Positions 24,716-33,243 of a DNA stretch of 60,299 bases are shown here, in pieces. The notes beneath the pieces were generated by a model, which saw only the letters and a program-made list of their open reading frames with translations, was not told where the DNA came from and searched no databases. The position numbers and the translations under genes are program-made. Position 1 is the stretch's first letter. Each line of letters opens with the position of its first letter. Source of the stretch: Acidimicrobiaceae bacterium (GTDB lineage Bacteria; Actinomycetota; Acidimicrobiia; Acidimicrobiales; Aldehydirespiratoraceae); NCBI GenBank assembly GCA_009843735.1, contig VYCW01000085.1:1-60299 (forward strand), in the 5' to 3' direction.

Positions 24716-25671
24716 CGGCGCTCCCGCCGCCGGTCCACGGCCGGGTCGGCGGCCGCGGGGTCGAGCAGGTGCTCGGGGGTGCCGCCGCGCAGCCACTCCA
24801 CCGCCTGGCCGAGGGCTTGGCTGATCAGCCGCACCGCTCCGACGGTGGTGGACGAGGCGATGTGCGGGGTGACTATCACCTCGTCTCGCCCGAGAAGCGG
24901 GTGGCCTTCGGGCAGGGGCTCGGGCTCGGTGACGTCGAGGCCGGCCCCCGCGATCCGGCCCGACTCCAGCCCGGCGAGCAAAGCGTCGTGGTCGATCAAC
25001 GAGCCGCGGGCGCAGTTGATGACGATCACCCCAGGCTTCATCGCCGCGACGGTGGAGGCATTGACGATGTGGCGGGTCTCAGCTGTGGCCGGTGCGTGGA
25101 GCGACACGGCGTCGCTGCCGCGCCAGAGCCCGTCGAGGTCCACGCTCTCGGCTACTCCCTCCAGCACGGAGGCTTCCAGGTAGGGATCGCAGACCAGCAC
25201 TCTCATCCCCAGCGCCGCCCCGTAGCGGGCCACGCGGCTGCCGATGCGGCCTCCGCCGAGCAGCCCAAGGGTCCTGCCTTCGAGCTCAAGAGCGCCGTGG
25301 GCGGCCTGATAGTTGCCGAGGCCGGCGCGCAGCCGGTGCTCTGCGGGCTTGATCCGCTTGGACACCGCCAGCAGCAACGCCAGGGTGTGCTCGGCGGTGG
25401 AGACCGTGGGAGCGTCGGGTGTGTGGCACGCTGCCACTCCGACGGACGCGCACGAGGCCGGATCGACGTTGTCGTAGCCGATACCGGCCCGGACCACCAC
25501 CTTCAGCCGGGGCAGGCGACCGCAGACGGATGCGTCCCAGGGCTCGCTGGCTCCCACGACCACGCCGTCGGCCTCGGCCAGGTCGTCAGTGAGCTCGATG
25601 CCGTCAGGAACGGCCACCTGGCGCGGCGGCGGTCGATCGATCCGGATGCGCCAGGGCGCGGCCGTGCTCAT
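24712..25671 (-). CDS. D-2-hydroxyacid dehydrogenase family protein (island paralogue)
   Basis: A 319-aa member of the D-2-hydroxyacid dehydrogenase (SerA/GyaR-like) family. It carries the VVRAGIGYDNVD substrate loop, the Rossmann motif LLGGGRIGSRVARY, catalytic Arg in NCARGSLIDHDAL, Glu in DVTEPEPLP and His in TPHIASST, so it looks fully active. The ATG at 25671 overlaps the iolC stop and its stop overlaps the next gene, placing it firmly inside the inositol operon. The standard Iol pathway has no such step. Possible roles are reduction of malonate semialdehyde or a related 3-carbon acid released by the aldolase, or handling of an acid from the methyl group or side chain. Both are inference. 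Confidence 0.88.
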   Translation of the reverse strand: MSTAAPWRIRIDRPPPRQVAVPDGIELTDDLAEADGVVVGASEPWDASVCGRLPRLKVVVRAGIGYDNVDPASCASVGVAACHTPDAPTVSTAEHTLALLLAVSKRIKPAEHRLRAGLGNYQAAHGALELEGRTLGLLGGGRIGSRVARYGAALGMRVLVCDPYLEASVLEGVAESVDLDGLWRGSDAVSLHAPATAETRHIVNASTVAAMKPGVIVINCARGSLIDHDALLAGLESGRIAGAGLDVTEPEPLPEGHPLLGRDEVIVTPHIASSTTVGAVRLISQALGQAVEWLRGGTPEHLLDPAAADPAVDRRRERR

Positions 25672-26633
25672 GCCGCGTCGACCTCCGCCGTCCCGGCTCC
25701 GGCGAGCACGTCGTCTATCTCGACCGCGGTGGGCATGGCGTCGGCGCAGGTCAGCCGGCCGGCCACGATGGCGCCGGCTGCGTTGGCCCTGGTAACGATG
25801 GCGACCGGGTCGAGGCCGGCCAGCAGCCCGTCGGCGAGCGCACCGCCGAAGGCGTCACCGGCGCCGAGGCCGCAAACGACCTCCACCCTCAGCGGCGCGA
25901 CGGACCAGCGGCCGTCGGCAGTAGCCACGAGCACGCCGTCGGCGCCCATCTTGACGACCGCCAACGATACGCCCCGCTCCAGCAGGCGATCGGCAGCGGT
26001 GTCAGGATCGGAGGATCCCACCGCGATCTCACACTCCGTCCGGTTGCCCACCGCCACCGTGACCCGGTCGATGGCCGGCCCGATCTCGGCGCGGGCCTCG
26101 GCGGGCGAGGACCAGAAGCTGTCTCGGTAGTCGAGGTCGAGCACGGTGTGCTCCGCCCGGGCGCGCCGCTCCAGCAGGGCCCGAACGGCCGAGCGGGACG
26201 GCTCCTGCGCGAACCGCGAACCGGTGACCCATAGCACTGGAACCGTGGTGGCGGCAGCGGGCATGTCGTCGATGGTGAGGTTCATTTCCGGGCCGCGGGG
26301 CTCCCGGTAGAACAGCAGCGGTGGATCCGTCGGCGGGTCCAGCGCGCAGAAGGCGAGGGCCGTGCGTAGCTCCGGGTCCACCGACACGTAGTCGTTGACC
26401 ACACCGAAGCGCTCGGCGAGCGCGGTGCGGATGTACTCGCCGAAGCCGTCGTCGCCGACCCGGGTGACCACCGCCGCCCGGCGGCCGAGCCGGGCCGCGG
26501 CCACGGCCACGTTGGTGGGCGAGCCGCCGATCGACTTGGTGAACGACTCCACCCCGCTGAGGGGAACCCCGCTCTGCTGCGGGTACAGGTCGACGCTCAC
26601 CCGGCCGACCGTGAGCAACTCCAACCCGGTCAT
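25668..26633 (-). CDS. iolC: 5-dehydro-2-deoxygluconokinase
   Basis: PfkB/ribokinase-family sugar kinase (321 aa) that phosphorylates 2-deoxy-5-keto-gluconate at C6. The N-terminal DLYPQQSGVPLSGVESF motif followed by KSIGGSPTNVAVAAARLG is characteristic of IolC, and the C-terminal ATP site with catalytic Asp reads LGAGDAFGGAL. The DUF2090 aldolase domain that is fused to IolC in some bacteria is absent here; a separate LacD-type aldolase ends the island. ATG 26633 starts right at the first strand. The stop overlaps the 2-hydroxyacid dehydrogenase start, and the gene follows the ABC ATPase by 55 bases. Confidence 0.94.
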   Translation of the reverse strand: MTGLELLTVGRVSVDLYPQQSGVPLSGVESFTKSIGGSPTNVAVAAARLGRRAAVVTRVGDDGFGEYIRTALAERFGVVNDYVSVDPELRTALAFCALDPPTDPPLLFYREPRGPEMNLTIDDMPAAATTVPVLWVTGSRFAQEPSRSAVRALLERRARAEHTVLDLDYRDSFWSSPAEARAEIGPAIDRVTVAVGNRTECEIAVGSSDPDTAADRLLERGVSLAVVKMGADGVLVATADGRWSVAPLRVEVVCGLGAGDAFGGALADGLLAGLDPVAIVTRANAAGAIVAGRLTCADAMPTAVEIDDVLAGAGTAEVDAA

Positions 26634-26688
26634 GAGCCTGGACCCTGCTTGTCGGCGACCTCGGTCGCAGTGGCTCGGGCCAGCCCGC

Positions 26689-27480
26689 TCACCCTCCGTT
26701 CGCGCCGGATTCGGCCAGCTCGTGCTGCAGTTCCTCCAGCTCGGCTCCGCCGGCCATGAGCTGGGTCAGCTCGGCCTGAGACAACTCGGCCTTGGCCCAG
26801 TTGCCCAGCGACACGCCCCGCTGCAGGATCACGAACCGGTCGCCGACGGGATAGGCGTGGTTGGGATTATGGGTGATGAAGATCACGGCCAGACCCTGAT
26901 CGCGGGCCTCGACGATGCGGCGCAGCACCACGCCCGACTGCTTCACGCCCAGCGCGGACGTGGGCTCGTCAAGTATCAGCACCCGGGCCCCGAAGTAGCT
27001 GGCCCGGGCGATGGCCACCGACTGGCGCTCGCCGCCGGACAGAGTGCCGACGCTCTGCTCGGTGTCGCGGATGTCGATGCCCATCTTGGCCATCTCCTCC
27101 TTGGCGATCCTCTTGGCCTTGTCGATGTCGATCTGCCGGAACGGCCAGACTCCCGTCTTGGGCTCCTGGCCCAGGAAGAAGTTCCGCCACACCGACATCA
27201 GCGGCACCATGGCCAGGTCCTGGTACACGGTGGCGATGCCCGCGGCGAGCGCCTCCCGGGGATGAGCGAACCGGACCTTGGAACCCTCGAGGACCAACTC
27301 GCCCTCGTCGTGCTGGTGCACGCCGGCCAGGATCTTGATGAACGTCGACTTGCCGGCGCCGTTGTCGCCGAGCACACAGGTCACCTCGCCGGGATTCACC
27401 GTCGTGGTGACGCCGGTGAGGGCGATGATGTTGCCGTAGAACTTGGAGATGTTCCTCAGTTCGAGGAAGTCGGTGCTCAT
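26689..27480 (-). CDS. Sugar ABC importer ATPase (single-domain, FrcA-like)
   Basis: ATP-hydrolysing subunit of a carbohydrate-uptake (CUT2-like) importer, 263 aa. It has one nucleotide-binding domain rather than the duplicated form of RbsA/XylG, as in fructose FrcA-type systems. Visible motifs are Walker [11 protein letters not shown]-loop VYQDLAMV, signature LSGGERQS, Walker [12 protein letters not shown] and the H-loop His in FITHN. The ATG at 27480 overlaps the permease stop. With the lipoprotein at 30011-31072 and the permease it forms the uptake system of the island, presumably for a cyclitol. A single-domain ATPase would act as a homodimer. Confidence 0.94.
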   Translation of the reverse strand: MSTDFLELRNISKFYGNIIALTGVTTTVNPGEVTCVLGDNGAGKSTFIKILAGVHQHDEGELVLEGSKVRFAHPREALAAGIATVYQDLAMVPLMSVWRNFFLGQEPKTGVWPFRQIDIDKAKRIAKEEMAKMGIDIRDTEQSVGTLSGGERQSVAIARASYFGARVLILDEPTSALGVKQSGVVLRRIVEARDQGLAVIFITHNPNHAYPVGDRFVILQRGVSLGNWAKAELSQAELTQLMAGGAELEELQHELAESGANGG

Positions 27481-29828
27481 TGCTGTTCCTCCTTTGCGCC
27501 CTTGGCCGGCTCAGCGGGCACCACTATTGCGATCTCGGTCCTGTCGGGTCTGGTGGCACCGGACGCCGTCGGCGCCTTCTCGGCCCGGCCCCGCACGTAG
27601 TTGTTGACCATCACCGCCACCAGCAGCAAGGCCCCCAACACGAGGAACCGCCAGTCGCTGTTCCATTGGGCGAAGCCGATGCCCTGGGAGATCATTCCCC
27701 AGATCACCGCGCCGATGCCGGCGCCGAGCGCCGACCCGTACCCGCCGGTGAGCAGGTTGCCACCCACCACCGCCACGATGATGTAGCGGAACTCGTTGCC
27801 GTCGCCCACGTTGGCCTGCACCGCGGTGAGCCGGAAGGCGATCAGCATGCCGGTGATCCACGCCGCCCCCGACACCATCATGAACAGCGTGGTCTTGGTG
27901 CGGGCCGCCGGCACGCCCACGGAGCGGGCGGCCTCCTTGTTGCCGCCGACGGCCATGATCCAGCTGCCGAACTGCGTTCGCATCAGGAGCCACGAACCGA
28001 TAGCCGCAAAGACCAGGAACGAAAGCACGACCACACCGAACTGCGTTTGCGGGCATCTCATCTCGCCATCGGTGCCCACCGTGCAGATCGTCTCCAGCTC
28101 GCTGCCGGTCACGAACATCAGCCGGGTGGCGACGCTGAGCATCACCGACCCGATCCCGACCGTGACCAGGGCCCGTCCGACCCCCTCATCGTCAGTCAGC
28201 ATGGTGCGTCCCACGGTCCCCACGGCGTACGCCACGAACGCCACGATGCCCCCCTTGGCCGCGCCGGTCAGCACGGCGTAGAGGATGCCGTCGCCGTCTG
28301 CCAGTTCGATCACGGCGAACACAACGAAGGCTGCCACGCCCAACACAGCGCAGACGTGCATCCAGCGACCGAACTGCGGGGGCGGAGGTGCCGTGGTGCG
28401 GACGGCACTCAGGTAGCGGGCCACTGCCGAGGCGGCCAGCAACAGGGCCACCAGCAACAGCACCGTGAACAACTCGACCCGCAGCTTGCGTGACGCCGAT
28501 TCAGACTGAATGAAGAAAGCCAAGACGACGATCGCCGCCGAGATAGCCAGAGAGACCGTCACCGCGGGCTGCACTCGCCGGGCGGTCGACCAGAGCAGCA
28601 TTATCCCCAGGAGAGCGAGCCCGCCGAACAGGATGACACGGGCGGCCTGAACCGTTATCAGGAAGCTGATCGTCGGCAGGGCGACGAGCACCGCCCCGAG
28701 CATGGGGTATCCGGGGGTGATGCGTCCCAGGGCCGCCACGACGGCCAGCGCTCCGACTACGGCGATTCCCAGGGCGAACACGAACTTGCCGAACCCTCCG
28801 CTCAGGAAGCCGAGCTGGGAGGAGTCGGTCGCGTCCATGACCACCGCAATGAGCATGGCGACGACCAGGGCCGCGATGCCGCTGATCAGGTACTGCCACC
28901 ACCGGGCCGAGGTTCCGCGCTCGGACCGGTCCGGCGCCTCATAGCGGAACCGGCACCAGCCGGCGACCTTTGCCAGCACGCCCGCGGCCACGAGGATGCC
29001 GCCGATCCAGTTGGACGTGGTCCCGTCCTGGGCCAGCAGGTAGATCAGACCCACCAGCGCCAGCACCGTGCCGCCGGCCGCGACGACCAACCCCGCGACG
29101 TTCGGGGACGGGCGTCGGGAGTACGTCAGCTCGAAGGTTCCGATCATCAGGGCGGCGATCCCGCCGATGAGCAGCAGGGCCCACATCTCGTCGCGGACTA
29201 TCCACAGGTTGGACCAGGTGCGAGTGTCCCAGAGGTGCGAGTTGCGCAGCCATTCCGCACCGAAGATGCCGTTCCAGAATTCGTAGCCCTCAGCCTCGTC
29301 GAGACCCTCGACCAGCACCTTGTTGGTGAACAGCTTGGAGAAGCCGAGCTTGGCCCCGATCAGCATGAAGAACGTTCCCAGCGTCACGATGAAGCTGGGC
29401 AGCGATGTCTTCTCCACGACGGTGCCGTTGAACCACCCGATCGCCAGGGCGAACGCCAGCGACAGCGGCACCGCGATATGGAGTCCCAGCCCGGCGCCAT
29501 TGATGTCATTGGCCAGCAGGATGGCGATGAGGGCGGTCGCCCCGGTCATGGCGCCCGACGACAGGTCGAACTCGCCGCCGATCATCAGCAGCGCCACGGG
29601 AACGGCCATCAACCCCAGGTAGGCCGCAACATCGAGGAAGTTGGCCGTGCCCCCTACGGTGCCGAAGGGAGCCGACACCAGCCAGAACAGCAGCCAGACA
29701 CCGACGGCCCCCAGCAGGGCCCCGATCTCCGGCCGGGTAAGCAGCGTCTGGATCGGCCCCCTATGGGCCAGCCGCTCGTCGCCGCCGGCAGCGGCTTCGG
29801 CGGGCTTGTCGGTGGTCGTGTCGGCCAT
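27477..29828 (-). CDS. Sugar ABC importer permease with very large internal insertion
   Basis: Membrane subunit of the importer, 783 aa, about twice the usual 320-400 aa of RbsC/FrcC-type permeases. Residues about 30-170 match the N-terminal half ([31 protein letters not shown]). Residues about 598-745 match the C-terminal half, with the ATPase-contact loop [21 protein letters not shown] and [14 protein letters not shown]. Between them lie about 370 extra residues with roughly ten further hydrophobic helices and no recognised domain. ATG 29828 was chosen because GGGGGA precedes it; the frame opens at a TTG at 29840. A short hydrophilic N-terminus and a charged C-terminal tail are cytoplasmic. 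Both halves are in one uninterrupted frame, so this is a real expanded protein and not two fused pseudogenes. Confidence 0.92.
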   Translation of the reverse strand: MADTTTDKPAEAAAGGDERLAHRGPIQTLLTRPEIGALLGAVGVWLLFWLVSAPFGTVGGTANFLDVAAYLGLMAVPVALLMIGGEFDLSSGAMTGATALIAILLANDINGAGLGLHIAVPLSLAFALAIGWFNGTVVEKTSLPSFIVTLGTFFMLIGAKLGFSKLFTNKVLVEGLDEAEGYEFWNGIFGAEWLRNSHLWDTRTWSNLWIVRDEMWALLLIGGIAALMIGTFELTYSRRPSPNVAGLVVAAGGTVLALVGLIYLLAQDGTTSNWIGGILVAAGVLAKVAGWCRFRYEAPDRSERGTSARWWQYLISGIAALVVAMLIAVVMDATDSSQLGFLSGGFGKFVFALGIAVVGALAVVAALGRITPGYPMLGAVLVALPTISFLITVQAARVILFGGLALLGIMLLWSTARRVQPAVTVSLAISAAIVVLAFFIQSESASRKLRVELFTVLLLVALLLAASAVARYLSAVRTTAPPPPQFGRWMHVCAVLGVAAFVVFAVIELADGDGILYAVLTGAAKGGIVAFVAYAVGTVGRTMLTDDEGVGRALVTVGIGSVMLSVATRLMFVTGSELETICTVGTDGEMRCPQTQFGVVVLSFLVFAAIGSWLLMRTQFGSWIMAVGGNKEAARSVGVPAARTKTTLFMMVSGAAWITGMLIAFRLTAVQANVGDGNEFRYIIVAVVGGNLLTGGYGSALGAGIGAVIWGMISQGIGFAQWNSDWRFLVLGALLLVAVMVNNYVRGRAEKAPTASGATRPDRTEIAIVVPAEPAKGAKEEQQ

Positions 29829-29904
29829 GTGATCCCCCAATGGCTAATTGACTCAAGCCCGGTCGCCCCGGGGCCTTGTGGCGACCGGACGTTTCTCATA
29901 TCCG

Positions 29905-29946
29905 CCCAGCACCGGGGCCTGCCACAGGGGCAGGCCCCGCGCTGGG
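29905..29946 (-). terminator. Strong hairpin between binding-protein and permease genes
   Basis: An interrupted stem with outer arms CCCAGC/GCTGGG and an inner GGGGCCTGCC/GGCAGGCCCC around a 4-base loop. No T-tract follows, so an attenuator or mRNA-stabilising stem-loop is more likely than a full terminator. Such stems are common after the binding-protein gene and favour higher expression of that subunit. Confidence 0.55.
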
Positions 29947-29963
29947 GGGAAGTTAGCAGAGAG

Positions 29964-29991
29964 GGGGCGGCCGGCGGCCGCCGGCCGCCCC
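29964..29991 (-). terminator. 28-bp perfect GC palindrome after the binding-protein gene
   Basis: The sequence 29964-29991 equals its own reverse complement over 28 bases, built only from G and C. It begins 19 bases after the stop of the binding-protein gene on the minus strand. It can form a long hairpin in RNA or a cruciform in DNA. Together with the stem at 29905-29946 it probably reduces read-through into the permease gene. Confidence 0.6.
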
Positions 29992-30010
29992 GACCTGCTG
30001 CGTCAGTTGA

Positions 30011-31072
30011 CTAGCGGGTGCCCTGCTGTACCAGAGCCTTGACGACGGAGGCGTTCGCGGTGTCCACGAAGCCTGGGCCCGTGAGAATGGGCAGACCGCC
30101 GCCGGCGGTGTTCTGGTTGGTGGCCTGCAGGTACATGAGGACCACTGGCAGGTAGCCCTGCAGGTACTGCTGCTGGTCGACGGTGAAGGCCACGTCGCCG
30201 GCCTCGATGGCGTCGATGAGGTCGCCGGAGAGGTCGAAGCCGCCGATCACCAGTTCGCGTCCGGCCTGCTCGCCCGCGGCCAGAGCCCGCAGAGGCAGGT
30301 TCGGGCCTACGCCGAGGACGCCGTCGATGGACGGGTCGGCCTGCAGGTGAGCCGCGATGCTGTTCTGCTGCTCGTCGGGGTTGGCGTCGAGACCGACGAA
30401 CTCCGAGGTGACGGTGCCGTTGAAGGTCTCGGCCAGGCCCTGGCAGCGCTCCTCGAGCGCCACGTTGGACTGCTCCTGGCGGGCGCACAGGATGTGGGTG
30501 GCGCCGAGCGCGTTGAAGCGCTCGCCCGCGCCGTTGCCGGCCACAACCTCGGTCTGGCCGACGTGGGTGACGGCGCCGAGGTCCTTGTAGTTGTTCACGC
30601 CCGAGTTGAGCGTGTACAGCGGGATGCCGGCTGCCACGACGCCGGCGGCCGCGTCGCTCACGCCGGCCGGGTCGGCCAGCGAGATGGCGATGCCCGAGGA
30701 GCCCGCCGCGACGGCGGCCTCGATCTCCTGGGCCTGGGCCAGGGCGTCGTTGTTGGAGCCGAAGTAGACGACGTCGCAGCCGATGGCGGCGGCGGCGTCG
30801 GCAACGGCCACCTCGACGACGGACCAGAACACGCCGGAGTCGCCGTGGGTGATCACGTGGAAGGTGTGGTCGCAGCCCTGGGTCTCGACGACCTCGTCGG
30901 CCGCGGCCGCGGTGGTTGCCGGCGCCTCGTCGTCGGCCGGTGCGGCCGTCTCGGCGGGGGCCTCTTCAGCGGGCGCAGCCGGCGCGGGGGCGTCGTCACC
31001 GTCGTCGCCGCACGACGCGGCCACGAGCGTGATGGCGAGCACCACGGCGAGCAGCTTCAGTAGTCTTGACAT
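30011..31072 (-). CDS. Periplasmic-type sugar-binding lipoprotein of the importer (MocB-like)
   Basis: Substrate-binding subunit, 353 aa. A lipoprotein signal peptide ends in the lipobox VAASC (Cys21). It is followed by an Ala/Pro/Glu-rich linker to about residue 65 and a type-I periplasmic binding fold of the Peripla_BP_4 family (HVITHGDSGVFWSVV, SNNDALAQAQEIEAA, GIAISLADP, GGFDLSGD). ATG 31072 is preceded by GGAGGG within the end of the dehydratase gene, 6 bases upstream. Binding proteins of this family take up ribose, fructose, inositol and, as MocB, rhizopine. The ligand is therefore inferred from the neighbours: an inositol, methyl-inositol or inosamine. Two strong hairpins downstream suggest it is expressed above the permease level. 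Confidence 0.93.
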   Translation of the reverse strand: MSRLLKLLAVVLAITLVAASCGDDGDDAPAPAAPAEEAPAETAAPADDEAPATTAAAADEVVETQGCDHTFHVITHGDSGVFWSVVEVAVADAAAAIGCDVVYFGSNNDALAQAQEIEAAVAAGSSGIAISLADPAGVSDAAAGVVAAGIPLYTLNSGVNNYKDLGAVTHVGQTEVVAGNGAGERFNALGATHILCARQEQSNVALEERCQGLAETFNGTVTSEFVGLDANPDEQQNSIAAHLQADPSIDGVLGVGPNLPLRALAAGEQAGRELVIGGFDLSGDLIDAIEAGDVAFTVDQQQYLQGYLPVVLMYLQATNQNTAGGGLPILTGPGFVDTANASVVKALVQQGTR

Positions 31073-31078
31073 AGTTGT

Positions 31079-32029
31079 TTATCCCTCCGGGATTCGGTGG
31101 TTGTTGTGGGTTGCTCCGCTGCCCGTCGAAGCGGGCACCAGACCTTTCAGGAACTCCAGGTTCAGGTCGGCATACCGCCTGAGCCCAGCCACTGCGGAGA
31201 GGTCCCCCTCCGCGATGGCCGCATCCTGTTCCAGGACGTACCAGAGGTTGCGTCCTGATTCCTCGAGTCGGGTGACGATCTTCGCGATCGCCACCTCTCC
31301 TCGACCCAGTGGCGGGAACAGGCCGCGCTGCACGGCCTGCATGAGAGACAGCTCCCCCGCCTTCAAGCGAGCCGACAGCGCGGGCTCAAGGTCCTTGAGG
31401 TGGACTAGGCCAACGCGCGGCTCGTAGTGGTCCAATAGCTCCTCGACATCGGTCCCGCCGATGGTGATGTGCGCGGTGTCGAGCACGAGCGAGACGTCAG
31501 AGCCCTCCAGGATCCTCCTCAGTTCGGCGTCAGTCTCCACGAGGGACCCGAAGTGGGAGTGGTACACCTGCTGCAGCCCGTACTCGGCCGCGATGGCGTC
31601 AATCTCGTCCAGCGAGGCGCACAGTAAGGCCCATTCCGTCTCGCTCAGGGGCTCGTGACGCCACCGGTCCTCGTGGCTGACCGCGCAGGTGACGAAGAAC
31701 CGGCCGCCGCCGCCGGAGATGAGGCGGGCCCAGCGGTGGGCCGCAGCCCGGGTCGACTCGGCGCGGCTGGGGTCGTGCAGGACCAGCGGCACGAAGCCGC
31801 CGAGGAGGCCCAGCCCGTGACCGTCCAGCGTCGTGCGGAGCTCGGTCGGCTCGGTCGGCAGGTAGCCCCACGAGCCGAGTTCGGTGTGGGTGAAGCCGGC
31901 CGCGCGCATCTCGGCCAGCACGCGGTGGACGGGGAGCTGATAGCCCCAGCCCGGCACCTCGCACACCCCCCAGCTGATGGGCGCGGTGGCGACACGGTCG
32001 AGCAGCGCGGCTCGCGACGCGGTCGTCAT
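31079..32029 (-). CDS. iolE: Inosose dehydratase-like TIM-barrel protein (IolE/MocC family)
   Basis: Xylose-isomerase-like TIM barrel, 316 aa. The N-terminal APISWGVCEVPGWGYQLP is the hallmark of IolE-type 2-keto-myo-inositol dehydratases and of MocC. Likely metal ligands are in YHSHFGSLVET (His, Glu), VLDTAHITIGG (Asp, His) and VHLKD (His, Asp), with the last Glu in YVLEQD. The expected reaction is dehydration of an inosose to the trihydroxycyclohexane-dione used by IolD. It is the first gene of the minus-strand island, 99 bases from the palindrome at 32128-32143. An IolI/IolH-type isomerase is the alternative, but the start motif and pathway need favour a dehydratase. Confidence 0.88.
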   Translation of the reverse strand: MTTASRAALLDRVATAPISWGVCEVPGWGYQLPVHRVLAEMRAAGFTHTELGSWGYLPTEPTELRTTLDGHGLGLLGGFVPLVLHDPSRAESTRAAAHRWARLISGGGGRFFVTCAVSHEDRWRHEPLSETEWALLCASLDEIDAIAAEYGLQQVYHSHFGSLVETDAELRRILEGSDVSLVLDTAHITIGGTDVEELLDHYEPRVGLVHLKDLEPALSARLKAGELSLMQAVQRGLFPPLGRGEVAIAKIVTRLEESGRNLWYVLEQDAAIAEGDLSAVAGLRRYADLNLEFLKGLVPASTGSGATHNNHRIPEG

Positions 32030-32127
32030 GGGCCGCTACCCGACGAGCCTTGCGAGCGTTCAGGCCCGCCCTGTCGTGCAGGCATATCCCCCTCGATGTC
32101 CTCCCTGGATCCGCCACGCCGCATTGG

Positions 32128-32143
32128 ATTAGAGCGCTCTAAT
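32128..32143. promoter_or_regulatory. 16-bp perfect palindromic operator, LacI-type
   Basis: ATTAGAGCGCTCTAAT is a perfect palindrome with the central CG step typical of LacI/PurR-family operators. It lies in the 163-base divergent spacer between the first island gene (start 32029) and the regulator gene (start 32193). Binding there could repress both directions. I found no second exact copy in the window. Confidence 0.8.
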
Positions 32144-32192
32144 GGTTTATCGTCCCGGCCGTGTTCTGTCAAACCGGGCGGCGGTGATCGGC

Positions 32193-33230
32193 ATGAACCG
32201 CCCCACCATGGAGGACGTGGCTGAGCGGGCGAAGGTGTCACGCGCCCTGGTGTCGCTGGTGATGAACGACTCGCCGCAGGTGTCCGACGAGAAGCGGAGC
32301 TCGGTGCTCCAGGCCGCTCGCGAGCTGGGATACCGGCCCAACCTGATCGCCCGCATCCTCGCGCAGCAGCGCACCCACACGATCGGCGTGCTCGTCGACG
32401 ACCTCCGGAACCCGTTCTTCGGCGAGGTCGTCGACGGGATCGAGGCAGAGGCCGCCGACCACGGCTTCAGGGTGCTCATCCTCAACGGCCACCGGGACGC
32501 CCGGCGCGAGGCCGAAGCGGTCGAGACCTTCCTGCAGTTGCGGGTGGAGGGGATGGCACTGGTCGGCGCCCGCCTCGACGACAGCGACACGGCCCGGGTC
32601 GGCTTGGCCGCTCCCTGCGTGATGGTGGCCAGCGGTGCGGTCCATTCCGGCGTCGACACCGTCGGCACCGACGACCGGCGGGGGGCGGAGCTGGCCGTGG
32701 AGCACCTGGCCGCGCTGGGCCATACCCGAATCGTGCACCTGGACGGCGGGGCCAACGTCTCTGCCGGGGAGCGTCGTTCGGGCTACGAGTCGGGCATGCA
32801 GTCCGCCGGCCTCGGCGATCTGGTCGACATCCGCCCCGCAGGCGACGACGAGGCCGATGCCCTAGGAGTCATCGACGATCTGCTGGCCGATGACGATCCC
32901 CCCACTGCCCTCTTCGCCTTCAACGATCTGCTCGCCGCCGGCGCGCTCAACCGGCTCGCCGACGCGGGCATGGCCGTCCCGGGCGACGTGTCGCTCGTCG
33001 GTTTCGACAACACCTTCATCTCCGCGCTGCGCCACCTGTCGCTCACCACTGTCAACCAGCCGACGCTGGCCATGGGGCGCCTCGTGGTATCCACGCTGCT
33101 CCAGCGGCTGTCGGATGGACCCAGCGAGCCGATCCGCCACACTCTGCAACCCGAGCTGGTCGTTCGCTCCACGACCGGGCCGCCCCGCGGCGGGGCGATA
33201 CTGTCGCAGGCACGGCCAACACCGCGATGA
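32193..33230 (+). CDS. LacI-family transcriptional regulator
   Basis: A 345-aa repressor-type protein. Residues 1-60 are the LacI helix-turn-helix and hinge (PTMEDVAERAKVSRALVSLVMN, then YRPNLIARILAQQ). The remainder is a periplasmic-binding-protein-like effector domain (IGVLVDDLRNPFFGEVVDGIE, GTDDRRGAELAVEHLAALGH, SLVGFDNT). ATG 32193 directly precedes the HTH; the frame is open 17 codons further upstream but that part would cover the operator. It is divergent from the inositol island and so is its most probable local regulator. The inducer is expected to be the imported cyclitol or an intermediate. Rhizobial moc clusters also carry a LacI/GalR-like regulator, MocR. Confidence 0.93.
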   Translation: MNRPTMEDVAERAKVSRALVSLVMNDSPQVSDEKRSSVLQAARELGYRPNLIARILAQQRTHTIGVLVDDLRNPFFGEVVDGIEAEAADHGFRVLILNGHRDARREAEAVETFLQLRVEGMALVGARLDDSDTARVGLAAPCVMVASGAVHSGVDTVGTDDRRGAELAVEHLAALGHTRIVHLDGGANVSAGERRSGYESGMQSAGLGDLVDIRPAGDDEADALGVIDDLLADDDPPTALFAFNDLLAAGALNRLADAGMAVPGDVSLVGFDNTFISALRHLSLTTVNQPTLAMGRLVVSTLLQRLSDGPSEPIRHTLQPELVVRSTTGPPRGGAILSQARPTPR

Positions 33231-33243
33231 GGCGAACCTGACG

